Origin: Thermoanaerobacterales bacterium UBA4880
GTDB taxonomy: Bacteria > Bacillota > Thermoanaerobacteria > Thermoanaerobacterales > UBA4877
Length of the DNA stretch: 64,000 bases
Direction: 5' to 3'
Assembly: GCA_002399285.1 (NCBI GenBank)
Contig: DHDI01000002.1
Location: forward strand, 1-64,000
The notes under the pieces are model-generated. The model saw only the letters and a program-made list of their open reading frames with translations, did no database searches and had not been told where the DNA came from. The translations under genes were made by a program, and so were the position numbers. Positions 44,316 through 53,237 of this stretch are shown here, one piece after another. How positions within the stretch are numbered: the first letter of the stretch is position 1; each line of letters begins with the position of its first letter.

Positions 44316-45734
44316 TTAAAGTGTTATTGCACCTATGCCGATCTGATATCCCATAAAGACCGCGATAGCAGTTATGATCACCATGGCGACCATCTCGCCC
44401 TTTGCGATCTTCCTTTTCCTCTCTTTCATGGAGATGCAATACGGGATTATGCCTATGGCATACATTATAAAGGTCGCGCCAAGATAGAAAACACCCACGG
44501 CATAGATGACGTACACAGAATATACTATTGCCACCAGCGCTATGATCCATGACTTTACGGACAGTTTATCGTCTCTGCAAACCTTTGCCGCATACAGCGC
44601 CGAGAAAAAGTAGGGTATCAGGACCAGACTGGTAGCCATATAGTATATCGAATAGTAGGCTGTCTGCAGTTTTTCAGACAGCAATGCCACCAAGAATATC
44701 TGCGTCAGAAGGTCTGTCAGGAACAGGGAATTTATCGGCACTCCCTTATCGTTTTCCTTGGCAAACCACGAAGGCATAACGCCGTCTTTAGCCGCAATGT
44801 ATGGATTCTCAACAGCAAGAAGTATCCAGCTCAGCGTCGCACCAAACAATGAAATTATAATACCGAGTTTGACGATCACGCTGCCTGCTCCCCCGAGCAC
44901 GGTAGCCTGCAGTACGTCGGCCAGAGGTGTGCTTGCGCCTGCCAGTTTATCCGCCGGTACGACACCCATAGCTATAGTGGAGATCAGCATATACATGACC
45001 AGTGTTATCAGTAAGCTGCACAAAGTTGCTCTGCCCACTATCTTTTGAGATTCGGCTCTCTCGGACATCACTGATGCCGCTTCAACGCCGATAAAGCACC
45101 ACAGTATCGTACCCATGGCCCCGTTTATCTGCCCAAACAGACTGGTGGCGTCCCCCGTTGAAGCAAGAGTGTTTTGCCAGTTGGGCACGCTGAAGGTAGC
45201 TCCCTTGAATGCAAACACGCCGAATAAAACTATCAGAATAAGCGGCAGCACCTTTGCGATCGTGACTATGGAGTTTACAATACCGGCGCTCTTTATGCCG
45301 TTGGCAATAATAAAGTGTATGACCCACAGAAGTATCGAAGCCGCAATAAATGTCATATACGGTTTTAACGCATACACGCCGAGCAAGCTGTTCAGCGTCT
45401 TAAAGAGCAGCGCCAGGAAGGCTACATTGCCCAGCCATGCGCTGACCCAATATCCCCAGGCCGAGTTGAATCCCACATACTCGCCGAAGCCCGCCCTGGC
45501 ATAGTTATAAATACCATTGGTAAGATCGGGCCGTTTGTCGGCCAGCAGCTGAAATATCAAGGCTAAGGAAATAACGCCTATACCGCCGATTATCCAGGCT
45601 ATGATCGTTGTCTGTGGATTGGCAACGCCGATAAGGTCCGTAGGACTGTTGAATATTCCTCCCCCTATCATTGACCCTACTCCAAGCGCCACCAGCAATC
45701 CAAAACCCAATTTCCTGCTGTCAACAGCTTCCAT
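44316..45734 (-). CDS. arcD: Arginine/ornithine antiporter ArcD
   Basis: The 472-residue APC-family transporter has about 12-13 membrane helices. The N-terminal motif SRKLGFGLLVALGVGSMIGGGIFNSP and the mid-protein TILWCFIGVEAASVMSERA match arginine/ornithine exchangers. It swaps external arginine for ornithine without net energy cost. The ATG at 45734 is favoured by AGGGGG ten bases upstream. It lies 35 bp after arcA and 60 bp before arcB. Confidence 0.92.
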   Translation of the reverse strand: MEAVDSRKLGFGLLVALGVGSMIGGGIFNSPTDLIGVANPQTTIIAWIIGGIGVISLALIFQLLADKRPDLTNGIYNYARAGFGEYVGFNSAWGYWVSAWLGNVAFLALLFKTLNSLLGVYALKPYMTFIAASILLWVIHFIIANGIKSAGIVNSIVTIAKVLPLILIVLFGVFAFKGATFSVPNWQNTLASTGDATSLFGQINGAMGTILWCFIGVEAASVMSERAESQKIVGRATLCSLLITLVMYMLISTIAMGVVPADKLAGASTPLADVLQATVLGGAGSVIVKLGIIISLFGATLSWILLAVENPYIAAKDGVMPSWFAKENDKGVPINSLFLTDLLTQIFLVALLSEKLQTAYYSIYYMATSLVLIPYFFSALYAAKVCRDDKLSVKSWIIALVAIVYSVYVIYAVGVFYLGATFIMYAIGIIPYCISMKERKRKIAKGEMVAMVIITAIAVFMGYQIGIGAITL

Positions 45735-45769
45735 ACGACACATTCCCCCTAATATTAAATTTTAAAAAA

Positions 45770-46984
45770 CTACCATCGTACCGCTTCCCGCAAGAGAGGC
45801 ATGCTCATGCACCTTGGTCCCCCTCTGCCCCGCGAGAGTTCTGAACTGGGTATTGTGATGACCTTTATCCCGTTCTTCTCCAAAATGCTGTTCGTGATAT
45901 AATTTCTGTCATAGGTCACAACGACGCCGGGTGCTATTGCCAAGGTATTAGAGCCGTCGTTCCACTGTTCCCTGCCCGCAGCTATCATGTCTCCGTTGCC
46001 GCATTTTATAAGCTGTATGGACGGAAGATCCAGTGCCTCCTTTAAAATGTCCACTATCGGCATTGCCTTATGCTCTATGTTTAGTGATCCCCCCTCTCCC
46101 CTGGATATCTCGTATATACTCAGCGGTCCTTCCACACCGGGGTGTATGGTGAACTTATCATAATCCACCATAGTAAAAACCGTATCCAGATGCATGAAGG
46201 CCCGCGATTTGGGTATTTCGAACACCAGTACCTTTTCAAAATCCGATGACGCAAAAAGACTGTGCGCCGTCATCTCTATGGCCTGCGGCGTCGTCCTCTG
46301 ACTGCAGCCTATCGCCACCGTGCTGTCGTTTAATACAAGCTCGTCTCCCCCCTCCATACTGAATGGGTTTGAACGATCATACCAAATATTAAGACCATCC
46401 GAATTGAATACGGGGTGATACTGCGAAATATATTTTATGAAGAGGCTCTCCCTGCTCCTGGCAGCGGTCGCCATTCTATTTACGGTCAGTCCCCTGCCGA
46501 TACATGCGGCCGGGTCTCTTGTGAAATAGAGATTGGGCATGGGATCTATGTAGAACGGGTATTCGTCGTCGATGATCTCCGCCAGGGTAAATCCTCTCAA
46601 TTTGACCTCGTCTTTCCTTACGCCCGACATCAGCTTCAATACCATATCCTTGGGGTCCATTCCCAGGAATAGATGTTTCAATGTCTCCGTCAATTCCGGA
46701 GACGTTATGCCGCTCTCATTGAGGAATTCATTCAAAAAGCCGTCGGCTACTTCACGATCTCCAAGTATATCCGCAAGAAGGTCCTCTAGGTATAGTACCT
46801 CTGTGCCATTTTCTTCCAGCACAGATGCAAAATAGTCGTGTTCCTTCTGAGCTATTTTAAGGTACGGTATGTCATCAAAAAGCAATTTTATCAAATATTC
46901 CGGTATAAGGTTTTCCAATTCCCCATTGGGCCTGTGCAGCATAACCTTTTTAAGTCTGCCTATCTCAGATTTGATCTCAATCAC
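45770..46984 (-). CDS. arcA: Arginine deiminase
   Basis: The 404-residue enzyme hydrolyses arginine to citrulline and ammonia. Motifs are YFTRDPAACIGRGLTVNRM (about 160-180), EGGDELVLND, MHLDTVFTMVD (His/Asp site) and the C-terminal active-site Cys in GRGGPRCMSMPL (about 394). The GTG at 46984 is chosen because AGGAGGGG lies four bases upstream; a longer upstream frame would cover the promoter. First gene of the arc operon. Confidence 0.95.
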   Translation of the reverse strand: MIEIKSEIGRLKKVMLHRPNGELENLIPEYLIKLLFDDIPYLKIAQKEHDYFASVLEENGTEVLYLEDLLADILGDREVADGFLNEFLNESGITSPELTETLKHLFLGMDPKDMVLKLMSGVRKDEVKLRGFTLAEIIDDEYPFYIDPMPNLYFTRDPAACIGRGLTVNRMATAARSRESLFIKYISQYHPVFNSDGLNIWYDRSNPFSMEGGDELVLNDSTVAIGCSQRTTPQAIEMTAHSLFASSDFEKVLVFEIPKSRAFMHLDTVFTMVDYDKFTIHPGVEGPLSIYEISRGEGGSLNIEHKAMPIVDILKEALDLPSIQLIKCGNGDMIAAGREQWNDGSNTLAIAPGVVVTYDRNYITNSILEKNGIKVITIPSSELSRGRGGPRCMSMPLLREAVRW

Positions 46985-47018
46985 GTTACCCCTCCTAAGA
47001 CTGTCATATGTCGAATAA

Positions 47019-47038
47019 ATTATACAGCAATTGTATAA
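47019..47038 (-). promoter_or_regulatory. arcA promoter -10 overlapped by a palindromic operator
   Basis: The minus strand has a TATAAT -10 (47019-47024) lying inside the perfect inverted repeat TTATACA-gcaat-TGTATAA (47020-47038). A repressor bound there would block the arc operon. Farther upstream (about 47185-47225) are TGAATAAATATT and TGCATAAAAATG, which loosely resemble ArgR half-sites. The identity of the regulator is unknown. Confidence 0.5.
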
Positions 47039-47331
47039 ACTATTAAAATGCAGTTTGATGCCGTTCTGTCCAAATAGGCTCATATTCATCCCATTATCAT
47101 GAATTTAGACTGTTTTTCAAAGAAAACTGCTTTGTTCTTATCCATAACCTCATTTTATTCTAATTTGATCTATATTTATACTTCATTTTTATGCAGCTGT
47201 ATAATATTTATTCATTCATTCAGAGTTAAGTTTGGAACAAGTTAGTTAATTTATAAAATTGCTAAAATCCGCGCCGGCGTGCAGAGCTGTCAAACATCGT
47301 TTTATAGAAATCCTCAACTATTCTGCAAATT

Positions 47332-47370
47332 AAAAAAATACGGCCGCATATAAATACGCCGTAATTTTTT
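47332..47370. terminator. Bidirectional terminator downstream of ddl
   Basis: TACGGC-loop-GCCGTA has T-runs on both strands: TTTTTTT on the minus strand (for ddl) and ATTTTTT on the plus strand. The rest of the 46985-47443 gap holds the arcA control region and no gene. Confidence 0.7.
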
Positions 47371-47443
47371 AATTGTCCGCAATCTTATCCAAAAAATTGT
47401 TTTTTTATTACTCCGTCGCAGCAGCGGGACAAGGTCTTAATTC

Positions 47444-48511
47444 TCAATTGTCCTGAAATCTTTCCAATGTGAGGTCTATGAGCTCATCCAACAGCTTCCC
47501 ATAACTTGTGCCGCAGGCCTCCCAAAGCTTTGGGTACATGCTCACATCGGTGAATCCGGGTATGGTGTTGAGTTCGCTTACGTATATCCTCTGCGTATCC
47601 TCCTCATAGAGGAAATCCACCCTGGCCATCCCCTTGCAGTCAAGGGCCTTGTAAGCCCTAACGGCCAGGCCCCTTATCTCCTCTATCTTATCTTCCGGTA
47701 TTCCCGCGGGTATGAGCAGTCTGGTCGCCTTGTCATAGTACTTGGCCTGGTAGTCATAAAACTCTCTTTCTGGTATTATCTCTCCCACCGTGGAAGCGGC
47801 CGGGTCTTCGTTCCCCAGGACCGCGCACTCGACGTCCCTGCAGTTTATGGCCTTCTCCGCTATCAGCTTGCTGTCATAGCGGGACGCAAGATCGACGGCC
47901 TCCTTGAGCTCCCTCCTGTCATGCGCCTTGGTGATGCCGACGCTGGAACCCAAATTGGCCGGTTTTATGAAATTGGGATATCCGATATCGGCCTCTATCT
48001 CCTCCGTCAACGCATTTTCCTCCGCGTGCCATCTCTTTCTGGTAAATGCGTCATAAGGAGCTATGGGAAGCCCGGCATGCTCAAAGAGCCTTTTTGTGAC
48101 CACCTTATCCATGCCTGTGGAAGATGCCGTAACTCCGGCGCCGACATAGGGTATATTCGCCAGCTCCAGCAGGCCCTGTATGGTGCCGTCTTCTCCCTTG
48201 GGCCCGTGCAGCACGGGGAACACCACATCCAAATGCATAAGTTTCATGTTGCCGTCCGCAAAATACAGCAGCCCCTTGTAGGACGGGTCGGGCGGCAATA
48301 TGGCCTTATAGGAGTCAGACACCCAGTCCCCCTTGGGAAGATCGTCAATACTGCCTTTATATAGATACCAATGCCCTTTCTTGGTTATACCTATGGGCAC
48401 TATATCGTATTTTCTTCTGTTTAGATTGTTCATCACGGATACGGCGGACATCAGCGATATTTCGTGTTCTCCCGATTGTCCTCCGAATAAGACCCCCAGT
48501 TTTAAAGACAA
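47444..48511 (-). CDS. ddl: D-alanine--D-alanine ligase
   Basis: The 355-residue ATP-grasp enzyme makes the D-Ala-D-Ala dipeptide for peptidoglycan. It has LGVLFGGQSGEHEISLMSA at the start, HGPKGEDGTIQGLLEL, FIKPANLGSSVGITKA, GMARVDFLYEED and SELNTIPGFTDVSMYPKLWE. The TTG at 48511 is chosen because GGAGGAG is six to seven bases upstream; another in-frame TTG lies at 48526. Single gene with its own terminator. Confidence 0.95.
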   Translation of the reverse strand: MSLKLGVLFGGQSGEHEISLMSAVSVMNNLNRRKYDIVPIGITKKGHWYLYKGSIDDLPKGDWVSDSYKAILPPDPSYKGLLYFADGNMKLMHLDVVFPVLHGPKGEDGTIQGLLELANIPYVGAGVTASSTGMDKVVTKRLFEHAGLPIAPYDAFTRKRWHAEENALTEEIEADIGYPNFIKPANLGSSVGITKAHDRRELKEAVDLASRYDSKLIAEKAINCRDVECAVLGNEDPAASTVGEIIPEREFYDYQAKYYDKATRLLIPAGIPEDKIEEIRGLAVRAYKALDCKGMARVDFLYEEDTQRIYVSELNTIPGFTDVSMYPKLWEACGTSYGKLLDELIDLTLERFQDN

Positions 48512-48608
48512 ATAAAACTCCTCCAATCATTTTTGTAGAATTGCATTGTTTTATCTTATTCTATTCTCAAACCGCGGGAAATAGCAACATAACATATTGA
48601 AATATCCT

Positions 48609-49490
48609 TCAAGATTGTTGCTCTTTACTATTTTCTTCGTCGGGTTCGATATGGATGGTGACGTCGGTTATGCCGGGATAGGCAGCTTTCAGTTTATTTT
48701 CTATGACGTCGCATATTTCATGGGCCTTTAATACGCTTAAGTCTTCGTCCACCAACACATGCAGGTCCACCTTTATATCATCCTCCCGGCCCCTCGTCCT
48801 TACCTTATGGCATGATTTCACTCCTTCTATGCCATTGACGAGCCGTTCGATGCCTTGTTCATCCAGTACAGCCGAATCGACGAGCACGTCGGTACTTTTG
48901 GAAAATATCTCAAAAGCGGCCCGGCCTATCATTATCACAATAAATATCGAGACCGCCACGTCGGCGATGCGTATCCCGAATCTGGCAAATATGAGACCGG
49001 CGATAACGGAAAGTGAAACGAGAACGTCGCTGGACGTATGGATCGAATCAGACTCCAGAAAGTCGCTTTTGAGTTCCTTGGCTTTTTTCTTTTCAAATCC
49101 CGCCACAAATATATTTATCAATATGGTTATTATCATAACCGCAAAGCTGTACACATTGGCGTCCACCTCGACCGGGTGATTGATCCTATCAACTGCCCCC
49201 GATACAACTTCAAAGCATACGGCTACCAGCATCACGCCTATTACCAGCGTCACCATGGTCTCAATCTTTTTATGACCGTAGGGATGCTTCTCATCGGAAG
49301 GCTTGTATGCAAAGGAGATCCCGACAAGCCCTATGATGTTGCTGCTTGCATCGGCGAGGGAATGATATCCGTCCGCCACCATGCTCATAGAATTTATCAT
49401 ATGCCCCGTCGCTATTTTCAGAGTACACACAAGTATATTGCATAAAAGCACCGTAAGATTGACGCGGGATATACTTTTATAGCTGTCCAT
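48609..49490 (-). CDS. Cation diffusion facilitator family transporter
   Basis: The 293-residue membrane protein has six helices and CDF metal-site motifs ADGYHSLADASSN (TM2) and SDSIHTSSDVLVS (TM5), then a cytoplasmic ferredoxin-like domain (VSI-HIEPDEEN end). It exports divalent metals such as zinc, iron or manganese in exchange for protons. The ATG at 49490 is chosen for the GAGGAGG ribosome site. Confidence 0.92.
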   Translation of the reverse strand: MDSYKSISRVNLTVLLCNILVCTLKIATGHMINSMSMVADGYHSLADASSNIIGLVGISFAYKPSDEKHPYGHKKIETMVTLVIGVMLVAVCFEVVSGAVDRINHPVEVDANVYSFAVMIITILINIFVAGFEKKKAKELKSDFLESDSIHTSSDVLVSLSVIAGLIFARFGIRIADVAVSIFIVIMIGRAAFEIFSKSTDVLVDSAVLDEQGIERLVNGIEGVKSCHKVRTRGREDDIKVDLHVLVDEDLSVLKAHEICDVIENKLKAAYPGITDVTIHIEPDEENSKEQQS

Positions 49491-49738
49491 CAATAAATCC
49501 TCCTCAAAAACACTACCGGCTTCTTTCAATTGAAATTTATTAACCCTATTATATGCATGTTATATGATAATTGCAACAGTTATTTCTTAATATTAATTAT
49601 TATCAATTGAAAATAAAAACCGTTTGCGGTTATCATTTCCCCTTTGCCGAGTATTTTATTTTGTTTCCGCACTTCTGCGCAGAAAACAAGCGAAAAATCG
49701 TTATGCTGCAAACGCCGTATTCACAGTAAAGTCAATAA

Positions 49739-49767
49739 TTGACACCCTTGCATCACGATCATATAAT
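49739..49767 (+). promoter_or_regulatory. Consensus sigma-A promoter of the CPBP gene
   Basis: TTGACA (49739-49744), exactly 17 bp, TATAAT (49762-49767): a perfect vegetative promoter. The preceding gap (49491-49738) has a small ACCG-tttg-CGGT hairpin near 49620 and no gene. Confidence 0.85.
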
Positions 49768-49816
49768 TAAAGTAAGCGGGGCATAGATGATCAAACGGAA
49801 AGGAACACTTTTTAAT

Positions 49817-50611
49817 ATGAAAAAGTTATTGACCGTATTGCTCAAATCGATCATATTCTTTATAGGATGGACGCTGTGCGTAGGTCTCATACCGGTACCG
49901 GAGTCGGATGATCCGGCTGTCTGGCGGTTTTGGGCGGAACTTATACCGTTTTTAAGTATCGCTGCTTTGAGTTATATTTTTTGGCTCGTCGAAAAGAAAA
50001 AAATCAGTCTGCACATATTTGATAGGCCACTTTATAGTATTCTTATAGGCATTATAACGGGTGCCCTATGGCTGGGCTTATCCGTTGGCATATTGGCATT
50101 GATGGGAGTCATACGTATAGAAGGCGGTAACAGCATTCCGTTGTTTTGGTTGTGGCTGATCTCGGCATTATTAAACACCATAATGCAGGAACTATTAGTC
50201 CGCGGCTATCTGTACAGACTGATAAAGTACGGTTATAGCACCGTTGCTGCCGCCGTCGTTACGACCGCCCTGTTTACCCTTATGCATGGGGGAGCCTTTG
50301 AGGCAGGCATCATCCCCGTCTTAAACGTCGTGACCATGAGTCTCTTTATGACGGCGGTCATGGAATATACCGGCTCCCTGACGGCGCCCATAGTGATGCA
50401 CTTTTTGTGGAACGGCGTCGGCTCCATCATACTCGGAGGGGTATCCTTAGCGGATGATTATCCCCATCTGCTCAATATGACCTTTGCCGGAAACCGGCTG
50501 CTGTCGGGAGGCATATATAAAATCGAAGGAAGTATCATAGTACTGCTGCTGAACATGCTATTTACGGCAATATTTGTCCTGTCGATCAGGAAACGCCGGC
50601 TAAGCAGGTAA
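49817..50611 (+). CDS. CPBP-family intramembrane protease-like protein
   Basis: The membrane protein of about 264 residues has 7-8 helices. CPBP motifs are NTIMQELLVRGYLYRLI (about 125-140), FTLMHGGAFEAG (about 165) and HFLWNGVGS (about 205). The usual EExxxR of motif 1 reads QELLVR, so the first catalytic Glu is replaced by Gln, leaving activity in doubt. The start could be the ATG at 49787 or the one at 49817 (AAAGGAA upstream). Perfect sigma-A promoter upstream suggests strong expression. Confidence 0.85.
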   Translation: MKKLLTVLLKSIIFFIGWTLCVGLIPVPESDDPAVWRFWAELIPFLSIAALSYIFWLVEKKKISLHIFDRPLYSILIGIITGALWLGLSVGILALMGVIRIEGGNSIPLFWLWLISALLNTIMQELLVRGYLYRLIKYGYSTVAAAVVTTALFTLMHGGAFEAGIIPVLNVVTMSLFMTAVMEYTGSLTAPIVMHFLWNGVGSIILGGVSLADDYPHLLNMTFAGNRLLSGGIYKIEGSIIVLLLNMLFTAIFVLSIRKRRLSR

Positions 50612-50692
50612 AAGCACCGCTACAGAAAAAATAAATAATTTTTGAGATTTTTTCTCAAATATATTGTATTTTACTGTTGAATTTGGACATCT

Positions 50693-51278
50693 TTGGATAT
50701 GAAAGCCGGGTCACAGCGGACCCTTGATGAAAATCTTATACTTCAGGATGGGCAGCGTATCTTAGCCTCCGCCGTTATATATGGTGCAAACGCAAGCGGA
50801 AAATCTTCTATCATTATGTCCATGGCTCTCATGAGAAATATCATATTACAGGGCTCGCTCGAAGCCGCATCTCCCGCTTTGAATAACCTTGAATTTTATC
50901 CTTTTGTTCATAGTTCCAAACAGAGTCCTATGTTATTTGAAACAGAATTCATAGATGAAGGCTGCCATTTCATCTATTCTTTTGAAATTATGATAAAGAC
51001 CTTTGACATGGAAAAACGGCGTCAGATAACTTCGGAACAGCTTTGGATAAAGAGAGGCAAAAGAATGGTCCCAATTTTTGAACGAGATCTGCAAAAGGTT
51101 TCTGTCAACCGTGATAAGCGGGTGCTCTCCCTTATACAATATGATGAAAAGCTCTTGCTCTGCCGACGTCAGAAACGATCAGAATTACCTGATAAATTAC
51201 TTTAAGGGGAAATACGGCGCGCTTCCTTATATGGATTTTTCCAAACTACTCCATGGAGAACCAGGGGGGAAGGAGTGA
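50693..51278 (+). pseudogene. RloA/AAA15-type ATPase remnant (deleted and frameshifted)
   Basis: The first frame encodes the ATPase N-terminal region, with Walker A VIYGANASGKSS and about 130 following residues, but the family start (before residue about 10) is missing. After a frameshift near 51150 a short tail, NYLINYFKGKYGALPYMDFS, matches the C-terminal end of such ATPases. The middle, including Walker B, is gone. RloA-type proteins act with RloB in phage defence; this copy is dead. Confidence 0.7.
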
Positions 51279-51390
51279 TGTACCACAAAACATACTTTTG
51301 CGTTTGCGAAGGCCGGCAGGAAGAGATAATCCCGATTTTTCCATTCATGAATTTTTAAGAAACGTCTTAAAAGAATGCGGTGAAATATAA
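51278..51390 (+). pseudogene. RloB-like remnant
   Basis: Starting with an ATG that overlaps the ATPase stop (TGATG), the frame KTYFCVCEGRQEEIIPIF resembles the Toprim-like start of RloB proteins (CEG..E). It then shifts to FSIHEFLRNVLKECGEI, which ends at 51390. RloB is normally about 200 residues, so most is deleted. The overlap is like intact rloA-rloB pairs. Confidence 0.55.
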
Positions 51391-51609
51391 GGACCGGGGA
51401 TCACTCCCCGGCCTCAGACCGATGACAAAGTCGCGCAACCGCGAAATTGCACTGCAATTTTGCTTGCTGGCGTTGGCTGCGCTTGCAAATTGCAGTCACA
51501 TACGTTTAAGTATGCTCCTTTATTTGCAAGTTTGCCGCCTTGCCTTGCACTATTTGTCACGGTCTGCCAGTTTGTCTACAATCTGGGACCGGGGATCACT
51601 CCCCGGCCT
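51391..51609 (+). repeat. 171-bp dispersed repeat, copy B, between 24-bp direct repeats
   Basis: The element proper (51415-51585) starts CAGACCG and ends CAATCTG; it is a close inverted copy of copy A and carries no gene. It is flanked by two perfect 24-bp direct repeats (51391-51414 and 51586-51609), each a complete CCGGGG-atcact-CCCCGG hairpin. Either the element duplicated a terminator when it inserted, or the terminator travels with it. Confidence 0.8.
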
Positions 51610-51615
51610 TTTTTA
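51588..51615 (+). terminator. Plus-strand terminator beside repeat B
   Basis: ACCGGGGATCACTCCCCGG followed by CCTTTTTT. It is the second of two identical hairpins and the only one with a T-run. Confidence 0.75.
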
Positions 51616-51801
51616 AGGGCGGCTTCCGTGTTCTTTTTGAACGCTCTTTTCCGCCCTCTCTATAGCCAGCTTGACCAGATTGCCGCAGTTACGCGAAGAT
51701 ACTCCTCCCCAGCCCTCCCTGGCTACAATGTCGTCCACTCCTAATTCTCTGGCAAGTTCGTACTTCAAATTGTCAGACATAACTCCGTTTTTTCGAGACA
51801 T
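51613..51801 (-). CDS. Alpha/beta-type small acid-soluble spore protein
   Basis: A 62-residue DNA-binding spore protein: NLKYELARELGVDD (GPR protease cleavage region), GWGGVSSRNCGNLVKLAIE and RAEKSV are the SASP family pattern. It coats and protects spore DNA. The ATG at 51801 is supported by a sigma-G-type promoter about 46-75 bp upstream; a longer frame begins at 51885 but would overlap ypeB. Confidence 0.85.
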   Translation of the reverse strand: MSRKNGVMSDNLKYELARELGVDDIVAREGWGGVSSRNCGNLVKLAIERAEKSVQKEHGSRP

Positions 51802-51846
51802 ATCTGACTCATCTCCCCACCAGAATTTGAGGTTTCCCTCGTCCTC

Positions 51847-51876
51847 TATTATGCCCTTAAGGGTGATAATTATTGA
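51847..51876 (-). promoter_or_regulatory. Sigma-G-like (forespore) promoter of the SASP gene
   Basis: TCAATA (51871-51876), 17 bp, CATAATA (51847-51853) on the minus strand match the sigma-G pattern TGAATA/CATNNTA with one -35 mismatch. It lies just before the SASP start, fitting forespore expression. Confidence 0.55.
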
Positions 51877-51881
51877 ACTCA

Positions 51882-53237
51882 TCACATGGTAAGTTTGCCC
51901 TCATCCGTGTCGATGACCTGCAGTACCTGCTCCTCATTGCCGTTTTGTGCATTTATATATACGTAATAGGTATTGCCGCCGTATTCTCCCATAAACTCGT
52001 ATGTCAGGACTTCTTTTCCGCCCGGCAAGGGTATAACCGCGAGCCTGGTCTGCTTTATGTCAAGGTTGAGACTGACCTTGTCTTCGGCCTGGCCTTGTGT
52101 CAGCTTAGGTGCGGGAATTGCCCTCTCCATATGCGACATATAATAATTCATTGCGTCGAACCCTACCACGCTGCCATTGTCCAGCGCTACCTTGACCTTT
52201 ATCAAATCTGGATAGTATATGGTGCCGTCCTTGCAGTATGCATAATTTATAACCGCCGTACTGTCGTACTTCATGGAGTAGGTAGGCGTCATTCCCTCGT
52301 ATCCGTTTGCCTTCAGAAATTTGTCCGCATAATTTTCGGCCTGCTTGACCGGCATGTTGACCTTGCTGACAGTCCTGTTGTCTATCATCCATATGATGTG
52401 TCCGCCGATCTTGCTGACATTGAGGAAACAATCCGAAACTCCGTTTTTGACCTCTAATCCCAAACCCTGTATGGGCTGATTTACATAGCTGTATTGACCG
52501 ATGCTGTCGGCAGACTTTATGCCGAGAAAACTCAGCACCTTCTTTTTTGCGCCGTTCAGGTCAACGCTTTCGCCCGTCACGCCCTTTGGCTGCGTCTTTT
52601 CCAGTGCAGATGAAAACGGGCCGTCATATATCAGCGTCGGCATGCTGGCCATGTTTTTTTCAACGCTTTCAAAATTACTGCCCACAAGTTTATCCGAAAT
52701 ATTATCCAGCCGGGTCCCTCCCCTGCTTCTCAGGTCGCTGAACGCCAAGTCCCCCGCAGCTAGCTCATCCTGCAGTTTATGAAGCTCGGTCGAGACCTCA
52801 CCCGTCATGCTGTGCAGCTGCGATAGATTTTTTCTGTCCTCGTCGGAGAATTCCTCGCCCCTCGCCCTCTTTCTCTCAAGACTGTACGAATAGTCGCCAA
52901 TCTGATTTAAAAGCTTGGTCGTATTCTCCACCGTACTCGACGGCACCGGCAGCTGCCCCAGCGCCTCTATGGCCGTAAACGCCCTCCTGTGTATATCCGT
53001 GAGCGTCAGGATATCCATATCCTCTTCCTCTGCCACTTGAAGCTTAGACAAGCTTATCTGCATGTTTTCCACATTGTCCACAAGCTGATAAAACGCTCTG
53101 TCATACTGGCCGTTAAGATAGCGGTAATAAAACGTCTTCTGATTATACTGATATATCCCGAATACGCCCAGACCGATCACCGCAGCAACCATTATTATAC
53201 TTATTACGTTAGTCTTTTTCAGTTTCACTCTTTTCAC
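51882..53237 (-). CDS. ypeB: Germination protein YpeB
   Basis: The 451-residue protein has an N-terminal membrane anchor (VISIIMVAAVIGLGVFGIYQY), a helical N-terminal domain and C-terminal PepSY-like repeats (GQAEDKVSLNLDIKQTRLAVIPL). YpeB is needed to keep the cortex-lytic enzyme SleB stable in the spore. It overlaps sleB by four bases, the typical sleB-ypeB operon. Located in the spore inner membrane. Confidence 0.92.
   Translation of the reverse strand: MKRVKLKKTNVISIIMVAAVIGLGVFGIYQYNQKTFYYRYLNGQYDRAFYQLVDNVENMQISLSKLQVAEEEDMDILTLTDIHRRAFTAIEALGQLPVPSSTVENTTKLLNQIGDYSYSLERKRARGEEFSDEDRKNLSQLHSMTGEVSTELHKLQDELAAGDLAFSDLRSRGGTRLDNISDKLVGSNFESVEKNMASMPTLIYDGPFSSALEKTQPKGVTGESVDLNGAKKKVLSFLGIKSADSIGQYSYVNQPIQGLGLEVKNGVSDCFLNVSKIGGHIIWMIDNRTVSKVNMPVKQAENYADKFLKANGYEGMTPTYSMKYDSTAVINYAYCKDGTIYYPDLIKVKVALDNGSVVGFDAMNYYMSHMERAIPAPKLTQGQAEDKVSLNLDIKQTRLAVIPLPGGKEVLTYEFMGEYGGNTYYVYINAQNGNEEQVLQVIDTDEGKLTM

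Noticed and set aside
47260-47280. AAAATCCGCG sequence shared between 31204 and 47264, considered as a third repeat.
   Set aside because: Too short (about 12 bp) to support a repeat family.
51613-51885. Longer start (51885) for the SASP gene.
   Set aside because: The extra N-terminal residues are not SASP-like, and the sigma-G-like promoter would then lie inside the coding region.
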